Source of the DNA: Microvirga soli
GTDB taxonomy: Bacteria > Pseudomonadota > Alphaproteobacteria > Rhizobiales > Beijerinckiaceae
NCBI RefSeq assembly: GCF_016734765.1
Contig: NZ_JAERQE010000007.1
Coordinates: 62,001-126,000, forward strand
Reading direction: 5' to 3'
Length of the DNA stretch: 64,000 bases
Shown here: one piece after another, positions 16,258 through 23,571 of the stretch
How the letters are laid out: every line of letters begins with the position of its first letter
Position numbering within the stretch: position 1 is the stretch's first letter
Program-made: the position numbers and the translations under genes
The notes under the pieces: generated by a model
What the model was told of the DNA's origin: nothing
Database searches by the model: none
Seen by the model: only the letters and a program-made list of their open reading frames with translations

Positions 16258-17370
16258 CTAGTGGGTGGACGCCGCGGCACCCTGCGCCGACGTGCCGAGT
16301 CGATACAGCCGTGAGTACGTCCGAGCGTAGGTCCGGCCGTCGGTGGCGTAGACCTCGGATGTCGTGACGGCCCGCCCTGACGGGAAATCGGGGTGGTCGT
16401 AGGACCGGCCGACGAGCGCCCGGACCATCCTGGGCTCCACGGTCCAGTCATCGAGCAGCGGCGCGGCCGCAAGCTCCTCCGGGGTCGGCCCGAGGCCATC
16501 ATGGATCGCCTGAAGCGCATCCGCCAGGTCACGGAGCCGCTCCGGGGCACTCCGCCCGTCGCAGGTGACCACGGTCCGGTCGCCCGCGCCGACGTGGGCG
16601 GCGAAATGCGCAGGATCGATCCCGGTCGCCGACGGGGCCGCGGCGGCCGCATGCAGGGCGGCAGCAAGCAGCAGTGTGGATCGGAGGACGGACGGCACCG
16701 GCCGGCCGGCGATCAACGAGAGGGCCTCCGCGCGGCCCAGGCAAGGGAGGGTGATCGGCAGAACCCGCGCCTCCGGCGGCGCGCCTTGGGCCGGAGTGTG
16801 TCCCCCTCCGGCGCTCATGAGGGTGGCACGCATCCCGGCCTGGAAGCTGGCCACGGCGGGGCCGCCACCGGAGCGTCCGCAACCGAGGAGCCAAGCGGGC
16901 ATTGGGCGCTGCTCGCCTTCGAACCCGCCGGCGTTCGAGGATCCCTCCTCCTCGCCGTGGCCGCCGCGCGCGGTCAGGCACGCGAGCCCCTGCAGCGCCG
17001 CCGCGGCGAGGCGCTCATCCAGGGCGGTTGGCCCGACCGGAACGACCGCCAGTGTCGATGAGGGCGGGCGGCAAAAGCCGTCGGCCAGGCAGCGGGCGGG
17101 CAGGTCGAGGACGACGGCGCGGCCCTGCTGCCGCGCGGCGGCGATGGCGTCGTCGACCAGGGTGCCTGCGGCACGGGAGCTGATCGCGTGCTCGACGAGT
17201 TCGACCGTGTCTGGCATCGTCGTGTGATACCCTAGGCGCGCGTCGCCGGGCCCTGTGATCCGGATCAGTGTGGCGGGCCGCTTGGCGGCGGCTCCCAGGC
17301 CGAGGGCCGCGGCCACGGCGGCGTGGGTGCAGACGGAGCGTCCGTCGAGAGCGACAAAGGCAGTGATCAT
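16258..17370 (-). CDS. ParA-like protein lacking a P-loop, paralogue 1
   Basis: GGAGGG 9 nt upstream sets the start at 17370 (370 aa). The protein opens MITAFVALDGRSVCTHAAVA, where a ParA/MinD ATPase would have its KGGxGKT loop, and later shows GRAVVLDLPARC and STLAVVPVGPTALDERL. These are in the places of the Walker B and switch regions of that fold. The invariant Lys residues are absent. A second half with MPAWLLGCG and VPSVLRSTLLLAAAL is shared with the protein at 9732-10712. The C-terminal DWTVEPRMVRALVGRSYDHPDFPSGR segment is only present in this copy. It is the first gene of the accessory operon, under the promoter at 17469-17497. Its role is unknown. Confidence 0.65.
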   Translation of the reverse strand: MITAFVALDGRSVCTHAAVAAALGLGAAAKRPATLIRITGPGDARLGYHTTMPDTVELVEHAISSRAAGTLVDDAIAAARQQGRAVVLDLPARCLADGFCRPPSSTLAVVPVGPTALDERLAAAALQGLACLTARGGHGEEEGSSNAGGFEGEQRPMPAWLLGCGRSGGGPAVASFQAGMRATLMSAGGGHTPAQGAPPEARVLPITLPCLGRAEALSLIAGRPVPSVLRSTLLLAAALHAAAAAPSATGIDPAHFAAHVGAGDRTVVTCDGRSAPERLRDLADALQAIHDGLGPTPEELAAAPLLDDWTVEPRMVRALVGRSYDHPDFPSGRAVTTSEVYATDGRTYARTYSRLYRLGTSAQGAAASTH

Positions 17371-17468
17371 GGCGGAAACACCCTCCAGGAACAGGGGCCG
17401 GCACCAAGCGCCGGGCGCCGGGGCAGCACCCGGGGAACGCATGGCGGCAGGATCGACGAAGGAATGGA

Positions 17469-17497
17469 AGTATACCATTGGTATAAGAATTTTTCAA
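17469..17497 (-). promoter_or_regulatory. sigma-70-like promoter with palindromic operator (copy 2)
   Basis: On the minus strand TTGAAA (17492-17497), a 17-bp spacer and TATACT (17469-17474) make a good promoter for the ParA-like operon. The palindrome TATACCATTGGTATA (17471-17485) covers the -10 box and spacer. It also lies about 50 bp before the divergent XRE gene, and in that direction TATAAG at 17482-17487 could act as its -10. One bound repressor could therefore control both genes. Confidence 0.7.
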
Positions 17498-17533
17498 GCC
17501 GATCCTGGCCGGCCGCCGGCGCTCGAAGCGCTG

Positions 17534-17941
17534 ATGGTTAACGGCTTCCCGTCCGACGAGCCGATCCCGGGGGAGCTGTGCCAAGCGGCCAGGTCGATGC
17601 TTGGGCTCTCGCAACGACAGCTCGCAAAGGCGGCGGGTGTCTCGAAACTCTACATCAACGATTTCGAGAACGGCTTCCGCAGGATCGCCGCGAAGTCGGT
17701 CGCGAAGCTGCGCGCGGCGCTGGAGGCGGGCGGTGCCCGCTTCGTCAAGGCCGGCGGCTGCACTGGCGTCATCATGGAGATGGACCGGCCGGAGTTCGAG
17801 CGGCAGTCCCGCTCACCGGAAAGGCGGGAGCGGAGCACAGGAGCGGATGCGGCCGGAGCCGTGACTGAAGCCGGGGACCGGCAGAACATTCCGCCCCCGC
17901 GGGGGAGGTCGCGCAAGGCTTCTTCGCCGCCGGCGGCGTGA
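17534..17941 (+). CDS. XRE-family DNA-binding regulator
   Basis: The ATG at 17534 gives 135 residues; an in-frame extension upstream would run through the operator and is rejected. Residues about 12-70 are a Cro/CI helix-turn-helix: ARSMLGLSQRQLAKAAGVSK followed by the INDFENG and ALEAGGARFV sequences typical of small alphaproteobacterial XRE repressors. The C-terminal 60 residues are charged and probably flexible. It is transcribed divergently from the ParA-like operon across the palindromic operator, the classic arrangement of an autoregulated repressor. It is the best candidate for the protein that reads all three copies of the TATAYCAATGRTATAMT element. Confidence 0.85.
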   Translation: MVNGFPSDEPIPGELCQAARSMLGLSQRQLAKAAGVSKLYINDFENGFRRIAAKSVAKLRAALEAGGARFVKAGGCTGVIMEMDRPEFERQSRSPERRERSTGADAAGAVTEAGDRQNIPPPRGRSRKASSPPAA

Positions 17942-18102
17942 GCCTGGGCCTGCAGGCCCGGCGTTTCGCGTGCACGGATGAACGGAATCGGGTGCCTTGA
18001 GGCGTTTGCACGAACGGCGGCGCAGCCTTGATTCGGTCCGGTAGGCGTTAACCAAGCTGGCCAGGATTGATGCGGCAGCCTCGATTTGCCTCGCGCGTTG
18101 TG

Positions 18103-18119
18103 TATATCAATGGTATAAT
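18103..18119 (+). promoter_or_regulatory. palindromic operator overlapping an extended -10 box (copy 3)
   Basis: The site TATATCAATGGTATAAT (18103-18119) has the same 17-base layout as the copies at 10.8 and 17.5 kb, with TG plus TATAAT as the extended -10 box. It faces the Tn7-like genes on the plus strand and is about 160 bp after the XRE stop codon. No good -35 is seen, which is usual for extended -10 promoters. Confidence 0.6.
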
Positions 18120-18142
18120 CACCCGGCGCCTTACCGCGGCCC

Positions 18143-18181
18143 GGGCCGGTGCGGCGTCGCTGCCGAACGCCGCACCGGCCC
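18143..18181 (+). other. 15-bp perfect stem-loop in the presumed leader
   Basis: GGGCCGGTGCGGCGT (18143-18157) pairs perfectly with 18167-18181 around a 9-nt loop. It starts about 24 bp downstream of the -10 box at 18114-18119, so it would be in the 5' leader of the transcript. No T-run follows, so it is not a simple terminator. It might be an attenuator, an RNA stability element or a protein-binding dyad. The 300 bp after it hold a tandem 10-bp repeat AAGGATAACG (18333 and 18344) and no convincing gene. Confidence 0.5.
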
Positions 18182-18560
18182 CGACGGAGAAAGGAACGTG
18201 GATTGAATCCTTGCAGAAGTCGCCCGCAGCATGCCGTTCGCGACCCGCTCCCTAGGCTGCTGAAGGACGCGGAAAGTCAAGCCCCGGCTGTCTGGATCAG
18301 ATCAAGAATCAAGTATTCAATTCTTTGTCCCGAAGGATAACGCAAGGATAACGGTGCCACTTCTTAAGAATGCTTCCTGGGGCCAGGCAGAACGCCAGTC
18401 GACGGGCGACCCCATGAAGTAATGCCCCAACAAACCTGTTGACTCACCTGACCCGGTTCAGGCAGACCATGCCCGGTAACGGCGGGCGGTGGCCACCGCG
18501 TGTGGCTTGCCCAGGCCTCTGCCGACGCGAAACTGCCGAACACCGCAAGGAGGTCTGCCC

Positions 18561-19097
18561 ATGTTTGCAAGCCTGCGGCCCTCGGGCCGGCCAAGCGGCC
18601 GCGACGACCGGTCACCGGCTCTGTCAGTGGGCCCTGTCCGCCCGGTCAACCACTCATCAACCACGTCGGAGGAAAGATGTTGCTCAGCGGCCGCGCTTAG
18701 GCTTAGCTCTGCGGATGTTGCGAAAACCGAAACCGATACCGCTCCCGCCGGGGCGCATTCGCCGGGCCTGAGGGCCGGCCCATCGGTCGTCATGACCGTG
18801 GCGTCGGCTCGTCGAGCCGGCCACGGCGGCGCCTCCCCGCCAGGGCGCCTTTCCTTCGTGCCTGTGCCTCCTGAGCCAGGCCGCACCTTCGCAACAGCCC
18901 AGCCCTTCCTCCACTGCAACCGGGCCTGTTCCGGCCCCGTCCACCAGATGCCCCGGGCCTCCGTTCCCGGCCGGGGCGTCCAATCCGGGATCCGCCCCCG
19001 GACGATCCGCACGGCTTCCCGCGGCCGAGCCGCCTGTTCGGGCAAGGTCGTCCGCGGCCGGGTTTCCGGTGCGGGACCGGCAATGGCAGCCGCCTGA
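18561..19097 (+). CDS. doubtful ORF with a strong ribosome site
   Basis: AAGGAGG lies 6-7 nt before the ATG at 18561, which is the main reason to list this 178-codon frame. The translation is Arg/Pro/Ser/Ala rich, has no recognised domain and no clear secondary-structure pattern. Long open frames also exist on the minus strand here (18458-19405, 18684-19760), as expected from the very high GC content. A similar CACCGCAA(A)GGAG leader precedes the better-supported gene at 19389. The true coding content of this stretch is uncertain. Confidence 0.25.
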   Translation: MFASLRPSGRPSGRDDRSPALSVGPVRPVNHSSTTSEERCCSAAALRLSSADVAKTETDTAPAGAHSPGLRAGPSVVMTVASARRAGHGGASPPGRLSFVPVPPEPGRTFATAQPFLHCNRACSGPVHQMPRASVPGRGVQSGIRPRTIRTASRGRAACSGKVVRGRVSGAGPAMAAA

Positions 19098-19388
19098 GCC
19101 TGACCCAAAACAGAAAGCGCGCGGCCATCCGTGGCCACGCGCTTCTGAAACTGCAGGACCTCCAAGGGTCGGGCCGGTGTGTTTTCCAGGCGCCCCGTAC
19201 CGTCCCTGCCAAGGTCCACCGCAAGGAGTTCGACTTCCCAGCCCGATGACGGCTGCCGGGAGAAGGTCGGCCTGCGCCTTCGGAGGCGCAGCGTCTTTCT
19301 GACAGCTCCAGCGGCAAAGTGCAAGAGCGGGCGCTCCGAACGCCCGTGCCATCCCGCGCGACCATGCGCACCGCAAAGGAGCCTGACC

Positions 19389-19769
19389 ATGGCCAGACAT
19401 CCCATGGCAACAACACCCGTGAACGACGGGCACGTCGAATTCCTTGGCCTGAGCTACGGCGGGGCTGGGCTCGACCGCCTGCGCCACGAGATCGGCGACG
19501 AGCTCACCGAGGTGGAGGTCACCTACGACCCGGACGACCTCCGCGTCATCGTCGTGCGGCACCGCCCCACCGGCTATGTCGGACGGCTGCGCTGCACCGA
19601 TCAGATCTATGCCGCCATGACCACCGTCGCCGTGCAGACCGCGCTGATGCGGGGCGCGAAGTTCAAGGCCCTCGCGCAAGAGCTCGGGCAGGGTGGCGGG
19701 CGGGCGGCGCCACGGCCGGATCCAAGTCCGGGGCTGCCCGTCAAACCAGACGCTGGTCACCCGCTCTGA
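19389..19769 (+). CDS. small protein resembling a lone Mu-transposase C-terminal barrel
   Basis: AAAGGAG 8 nt before the ATG at 19389 supports a 126-residue product. Its first 75 residues, with VEFLGLSYGGAGLDRLRHE and then VEVTYDPDDLRVIVVRH, follow the pattern of the Mu/TnsB transposase C-terminal beta-barrel. In that domain a Gly-x-x-Tyr motif is followed by a V-x-YDPxDLxxVxV strand pair. Here it occurs without any DDE catalytic domain. The last 40 residues are Pro/Gly rich. It could be a decayed transposase fragment or an independent accessory factor of the Tn7-like element whose core starts 600 bp downstream. The assignment is inferred from the pattern only. Confidence 0.5.
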   Translation: MARHPMATTPVNDGHVEFLGLSYGGAGLDRLRHEIGDELTEVEVTYDPDDLRVIVVRHRPTGYVGRLRCTDQIYAAMTTVAVQTALMRGAKFKALAQELGQGGGRAAPRPDPSPGLPVKPDAGHPL

Positions 19770-19828
19770 CCGGCCTGGGGGTCTCCCGGCCCCTGTAGGC
19801 CGCCAGGTCGTCCCGCCCTGCTCATCCG

Positions 19829-20284
19829 ATGGATCATCCCATGCGCTTCAACCTGATCACCACCACGCGCCCGAAGCTGCACGCCAAGAAGCTGAAGAGG
19901 TTCGTCGCCGCCCTCGGCTATGACCTGCCGCTTTTCGCCTGCCTGGACCTCGTCGCCGAGATGCTCGGCTATCGTGACTACCGTGAGCTCCACGCATGCG
20001 TCGGCTCCGCTCCGCCGTCACCCGGCGATGCCTTCGTCGACGATGCCACCGTGACAGCCCGCCGCCGCCAGCACATCGCCGTTCTCGTGGATGCCGGTCT
20101 CGATGCCGGGCATGCCGCGGCGGCGGTCGACGCCATAGGACCGACCGACTACGGGGAGGCGCCTCCCGCCGAAGATGCCGACGATGGCAAGATGTCCGCA
20201 TTCGAGCGCGAATGGGGCCTGTGCGGAGCACAGAAGTCCGTCATCGTCGAAATCCGAAAGGCGAGGCGCTCCCGCCCGGGCTGA
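19829..20284 (+). CDS. hypothetical protein, accessory gene upstream of tnsA
   Basis: The product has 151 residues (or 147 from the Met at 19841). The N-terminal 55 residues contain AKKLKRFVAALGYDLPLFA followed by CLDLVAEMLGYRDYRELHA. This is a helical motif (AKxL..L...G..L....xLxxxAxxxGYxxxxxL) that I recall from short plasmid-borne proteins and from the region preceding some glyoxalase-like domains. The rest is acidic and Ala rich. No catalytic motif is seen. It lies on the plus strand about 100 bp before tnsA and may be co-transcribed with the transposition genes. Its function is unknown. Confidence 0.55.
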   Translation: MDHPMRFNLITTTRPKLHAKKLKRFVAALGYDLPLFACLDLVAEMLGYRDYRELHACVGSAPPSPGDAFVDDATVTARRRQHIAVLVDAGLDAGHAAAAVDAIGPTDYGEAPPAEDADDGKMSAFEREWGLCGAQKSVIVEIRKARRSRPG

Positions 20285-20385
20285 CCAACCGCCCGGCACC
20301 GACGCCGGAGGCGCTCCTCCACTCAACCTCACCCTCTCCAATGGCCGCGTCGACCCGGTCGCGCGCGGCATCAAGGACCCCCGCG

Positions 20386-21351
20386 ATGCGCATGACGCCC
20401 GCCCAATCCATTCTTGCGGCCCGCGCCGCCAACCGCGAGCAGACCCCGTTGACGCTGCCCGCGTTCCCGAAGCCTGCGGCCGCGACGCCAGACTTGGACT
20501 ACGCCGGAGACCTGGCGGCATACTTCCGCGCCAGGCTCGCCAGTCCGGTCCCCGAGCCGCTGACGCCCGATGACCCCGAACCGGTCGCGCGGGACTGGCC
20601 TGCCTCCGGAGGACCGGCCGAGCCGCTCCCGGGTGTGCGGATCACCCACCGCCATCCTGCCCTCACTTTCGGGCTTGAGGCCATCCCGGAGATGGCCATC
20701 GGGCGCTCGCCCCGCAGCTCCCAGCGCGGCCGCCGGAGCCGGTTCCACAGCCTCAAGACGAAGCGCACCCTGCGGGCGGCATCGAGCTTGGAGCATGACA
20801 ATTTCCTGCATCATGAACTCGACCCCGCGGTCCTGATGTTCGTCGAGCAGCCGATCCGTCTCCGGTATGTCGACGGGAGCGGCACGGTGCGCGTCCACCG
20901 GCCGGACTGCCTCGTCGTGCGGCCCGACTGGGTGTTCGAGGAGGTCAAGCCGGAGAAGGACGCCGCCCGCGAGGAGAACGAGGCCCGCTGGCCCTTGATC
21001 GGCGCGGCGCTGAACAGCCTCGGCTACTCCTTCAGGGTGGTGACCGAGCGGCACCTGCACCGGAAGCCGCGCTGGCCCAACCTCGGCCTGATCTGGCGTC
21101 ATCGTCTTGCGCCGGCGCCCCCGGCCGACGTGCGCGAGGCGCTCGCGTCGGCCCTGCGCGGCACCAGCTCCATGACGCTCGCGGAGATCCTCGCGCGCTT
21201 CCCGGCGCTGGACGTCAAGCACGTCTTCACGCTCTGCCGCCGCGGCCTCCTGGCCGTCGACCTCGACGGCCCGCCGCTCGGGCCCGCCACCCCGGTGCGC
21301 CTGGGGCGCGGGCTGATGACCTGGCTCGGTCCGGTCGACGGGGAGGAATGA
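20386..21351 (+). CDS. tnsA: TnsA-like transposon endonuclease
   Basis: AAGGA 8 nt before the ATG at 20386 sets a 321-residue product; ATGs at 20341 and 20392 are also in frame. The restriction-enzyme-like core contains SLEHDNFLHHEL (Glu136), VHRPDCLVV (Asp174) and FEEVKPEKD (Glu186/Lys188), matching the catalytic E-D-(Q/E)-x-K series of TnsA, which cuts the 5' ends of Tn7-type elements. A C-terminal helical domain (about 245-321) is in the place where TnsA contacts TnsC. About 100 N-terminal residues are Pro/Ala-rich and unusual. It abuts tnsB (1 bp gap), which with the catalytic series makes the identification firm. Confidence 0.88.
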   Translation: MRMTPAQSILAARAANREQTPLTLPAFPKPAAATPDLDYAGDLAAYFRARLASPVPEPLTPDDPEPVARDWPASGGPAEPLPGVRITHRHPALTFGLEAIPEMAIGRSPRSSQRGRRSRFHSLKTKRTLRAASSLEHDNFLHHELDPAVLMFVEQPIRLRYVDGSGTVRVHRPDCLVVRPDWVFEEVKPEKDAAREENEARWPLIGAALNSLGYSFRVVTERHLHRKPRWPNLGLIWRHRLAPAPPADVREALASALRGTSSMTLAEILARFPALDVKHVFTLCRRGLLAVDLDGPPLGPATPVRLGRGLMTWLGPVDGEE

Positions 21352-21352
21352 C

Positions 21353-23536
21353 ATGGCCCGCCACAGCTTTGCCGTCGGCGTCCACATTTACATCGGCCGG
21401 ACGCGGTACCGGATGGTGACGTCCTTCCCCAAGGAGGGCGTGGAGCACTGGGAGCTCAAGAACACGAAGAACAGTGTCCGGGAGGACCGCCCGCGCGCCG
21501 AGCTCGACCGCCTCTATGACGAAGGGGAGCTGCGCTTCGACGGCGACCGGGACGAGGACACCGAGGACAAGCGCCGGGAGCGCCGCCGCAAGCATGGGGT
21601 GCCGCTCAGCGACATGCCTGCCAGGAAGCAGACGCGCGTCGCCTACCGCAAGGCCGTGATCCGCGCGGTCGACGAACGCACCGCCCCGGGCTCGAAGACG
21701 GCGAACGTGATCGTCAACGGCGTGGCCACCGAAGCCACGGTGCTCCAGACGCTTCTGGACGAGCTCGGCCGCACACTTGGGCTGCAGCACCTCGGGAAGG
21801 AGCAAACCATCGACCAGTCCACGTACTACCGGTGGTGCAAGAAGTATGACGCCTACGAGGATCACCGCGACCTCGCTGGCGACTATGACAAGCGCGGCAA
21901 CCGCAATCAGCTGCACCCCTTGGTGACGAAGATCATGAAGGAGGAGATGGCGGCCGAGATCGAGGCGGCGCGGCACCGGAACCAGCCGGGCATGAAGGCG
22001 CGCCCTGTGATGGCCAACATCATGGGCAACGTCCTGAAGCGGATCAAGGCCGAGCGTCTCCGGCACCCGGGCGAGACCCTGCGCCTGCCCGGGAAGAGCA
22101 CGTTCTACATTCACTGGGACAAGTTCGACGCCCGCCTGCGCGACATCGCCAAGTACGGCGCCGTGCGGGCGCGTCAGATGCACCGTTTCCCGCGGCCGAG
22201 CGTGGAGCCGGAGCACGCCCTTGATGTTGTGCAGTTCGACGAGACGAGGCTGCCGATCTTCGTGATCGACGAGATCCTGGGCATCCCGCTCGGACGTCCC
22301 TGGCTGGCCTGGCTGGTCGATGTGTACACCGGCGCGGTCATCGGGGTGTACCTGGGCTTCGAGCCGCCAAGCGACCTGGTGATCGGCAGCACGCTCCGGC
22401 ACGCCGCCTCGATGAAGAGCTATGTGGCGAAGGAGTACCCGGGCCTTCCCCTGTGGCGCTATTCCGGGCTCCCGCGGCACCTCATCTTCGACAACAGCCT
22501 CCAGGCCCACGGCGAGACCATCAAGACCATCACCGGCAACCTGGACATCCCGTACGACTTCACCCCGGCGCGCATGCCGTGGACCAAGTCGGAGGTCGAG
22601 GGCGCCTTCCAGGTCGCCAACACGCAGTGGCTGCAGGAGATGAGCGGCTTCGTGCTCGATCCGAGGAACCAGATCGACCGCAAGGACTACGACCCCACCC
22701 GGAACGCCGTCATGGGCTTCCGGCACCTGTTCTACATCCTGCATTGCTGGCTCCTGGAGGTTTACCACCAGAAGCCGACACCGGGGACGCGCCTCTCGCC
22801 CGACCAGCGCTGGACCGCCGGCACCGCCCAGGTCGACCCGGAGTTTCCCGAGCACGGGACGGATCTCGACCTCATGTTCGGCATCGTGCGCGAGGGAAAG
22901 CTCCTCGATCATCGCGGCGTCATCTACGAGAACATCCGCTACTACTCCGAGGACCTCGACCTCGCGCGGACCCGGAACGGCCACTCCCACAAGGTCAGGA
23001 TCAAGGTGAACCCGCTCAACCTCGGCAAAATCCATGTCTGGGATCGGAAGATGAACATGTGGATCCCCGCGACGGCCAGGGAAATGGGCTATGGCGATTA
23101 CGCGGAGGGCCTCGAACTCCACTGCCACAAGCTCTATCTGCGGCACGCCGAGCGCCTGTCTGGACGGAACTCGCTGGAGGAGCTGGTCGAGTCGCGCCTT
23201 CATCTGCAGGAGCTGATCGCGCATGCCCTGCCCGACGCGTTGAGCATCCGGGCGAACACCCTGATCGCCCGCGCGATGGGCGTCGGCTCGCAGCACGTCA
23301 TCGCGAACCTCGACGCGAGCGGGAACCTGCCGCGGCTGACGGGTCCGTTCGCCGGCCAGCCGCTCAACCCGCTTCTGCCTCCGCCGCGACCGGCCGTCGC
23401 GCCGCCCGTCAAGCAGATCAGCGGCCCCGCGCCGGCAGCCACGGCACCGGCCTCGGAGGCCCCGGAGGCTGCCCCCGCCCGGCCGCGGCGCCCCATCCCC
23501 ACCTTCAAGACCAACCGCTCCATTGGCCGGGGCTGA
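21353..23536 (+). CDS. tnsB: TnsB-like DDE transposase
   Basis: The 727-residue integrase-superfamily transposase has an N-terminal region with HTH character (about 85-200). A DD(35)E core follows: Asp296 in VVQFDETRLP, Asp380 in LIFDNSLQAH and Glu416 in TKSEVEGAF. The Mu-type C-terminal beta-barrel (about 530-590) contains YENIRYYSEDLDLAR and KVRIKVNPLNLGKIHV. The tail after about 650 is Pro/Ala rich with a terminal basic stretch, the place where TnsB proteins contact TnsC. It catalyses 3' strand breakage and joining at the element ends. It is translationally close to tnsA and tnsC in the usual Tn7 order. Confidence 0.92.
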   Translation: MARHSFAVGVHIYIGRTRYRMVTSFPKEGVEHWELKNTKNSVREDRPRAELDRLYDEGELRFDGDRDEDTEDKRRERRRKHGVPLSDMPARKQTRVAYRKAVIRAVDERTAPGSKTANVIVNGVATEATVLQTLLDELGRTLGLQHLGKEQTIDQSTYYRWCKKYDAYEDHRDLAGDYDKRGNRNQLHPLVTKIMKEEMAAEIEAARHRNQPGMKARPVMANIMGNVLKRIKAERLRHPGETLRLPGKSTFYIHWDKFDARLRDIAKYGAVRARQMHRFPRPSVEPEHALDVVQFDETRLPIFVIDEILGIPLGRPWLAWLVDVYTGAVIGVYLGFEPPSDLVIGSTLRHAASMKSYVAKEYPGLPLWRYSGLPRHLIFDNSLQAHGETIKTITGNLDIPYDFTPARMPWTKSEVEGAFQVANTQWLQEMSGFVLDPRNQIDRKDYDPTRNAVMGFRHLFYILHCWLLEVYHQKPTPGTRLSPDQRWTAGTAQVDPEFPEHGTDLDLMFGIVREGKLLDHRGVIYENIRYYSEDLDLARTRNGHSHKVRIKVNPLNLGKIHVWDRKMNMWIPATAREMGYGDYAEGLELHCHKLYLRHAERLSGRNSLEELVESRLHLQELIAHALPDALSIRANTLIARAMGVGSQHVIANLDASGNLPRLTGPFAGQPLNPLLPPPRPAVAPPVKQISGPAPAATAPASEAPEAAPARPRRPIPTFKTNRSIGRG

Positions 23537-23571
23537 GCCCGGCACCGACCGCACCCATGAAAGGTTCCCCC

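Noticed and set aside
10815..18117. Possible CRISPR-like spacing of the three TATAYCAATGRTATA elements
   Set aside because: Only three copies, kilobases apart, each at a promoter position; they are operators rather than array repeats.
18333..18353. Tandem AAGGATAACG repeat as a possible left transposon end
   Set aside because: It shows no similarity to the TTCGCA-n5-TGCG units at 28.7 kb, and two 10-bp copies are too few to call an end.
18458..19760. Minus-strand frames of 315 and 358 codons opposite the weak ORFs before tnsA
   Set aside because: Neither has a ribosome site or a domain, and the stretch is high-GC DNA open in several frames; the plus-strand gene at 19389 is better supported.
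21227..23554. Minus-strand frame of 775 codons
   Set aside because: It is antisense to tnsB; the plus strand has the DDE residues and the tnsA-tnsB-tnsC order.
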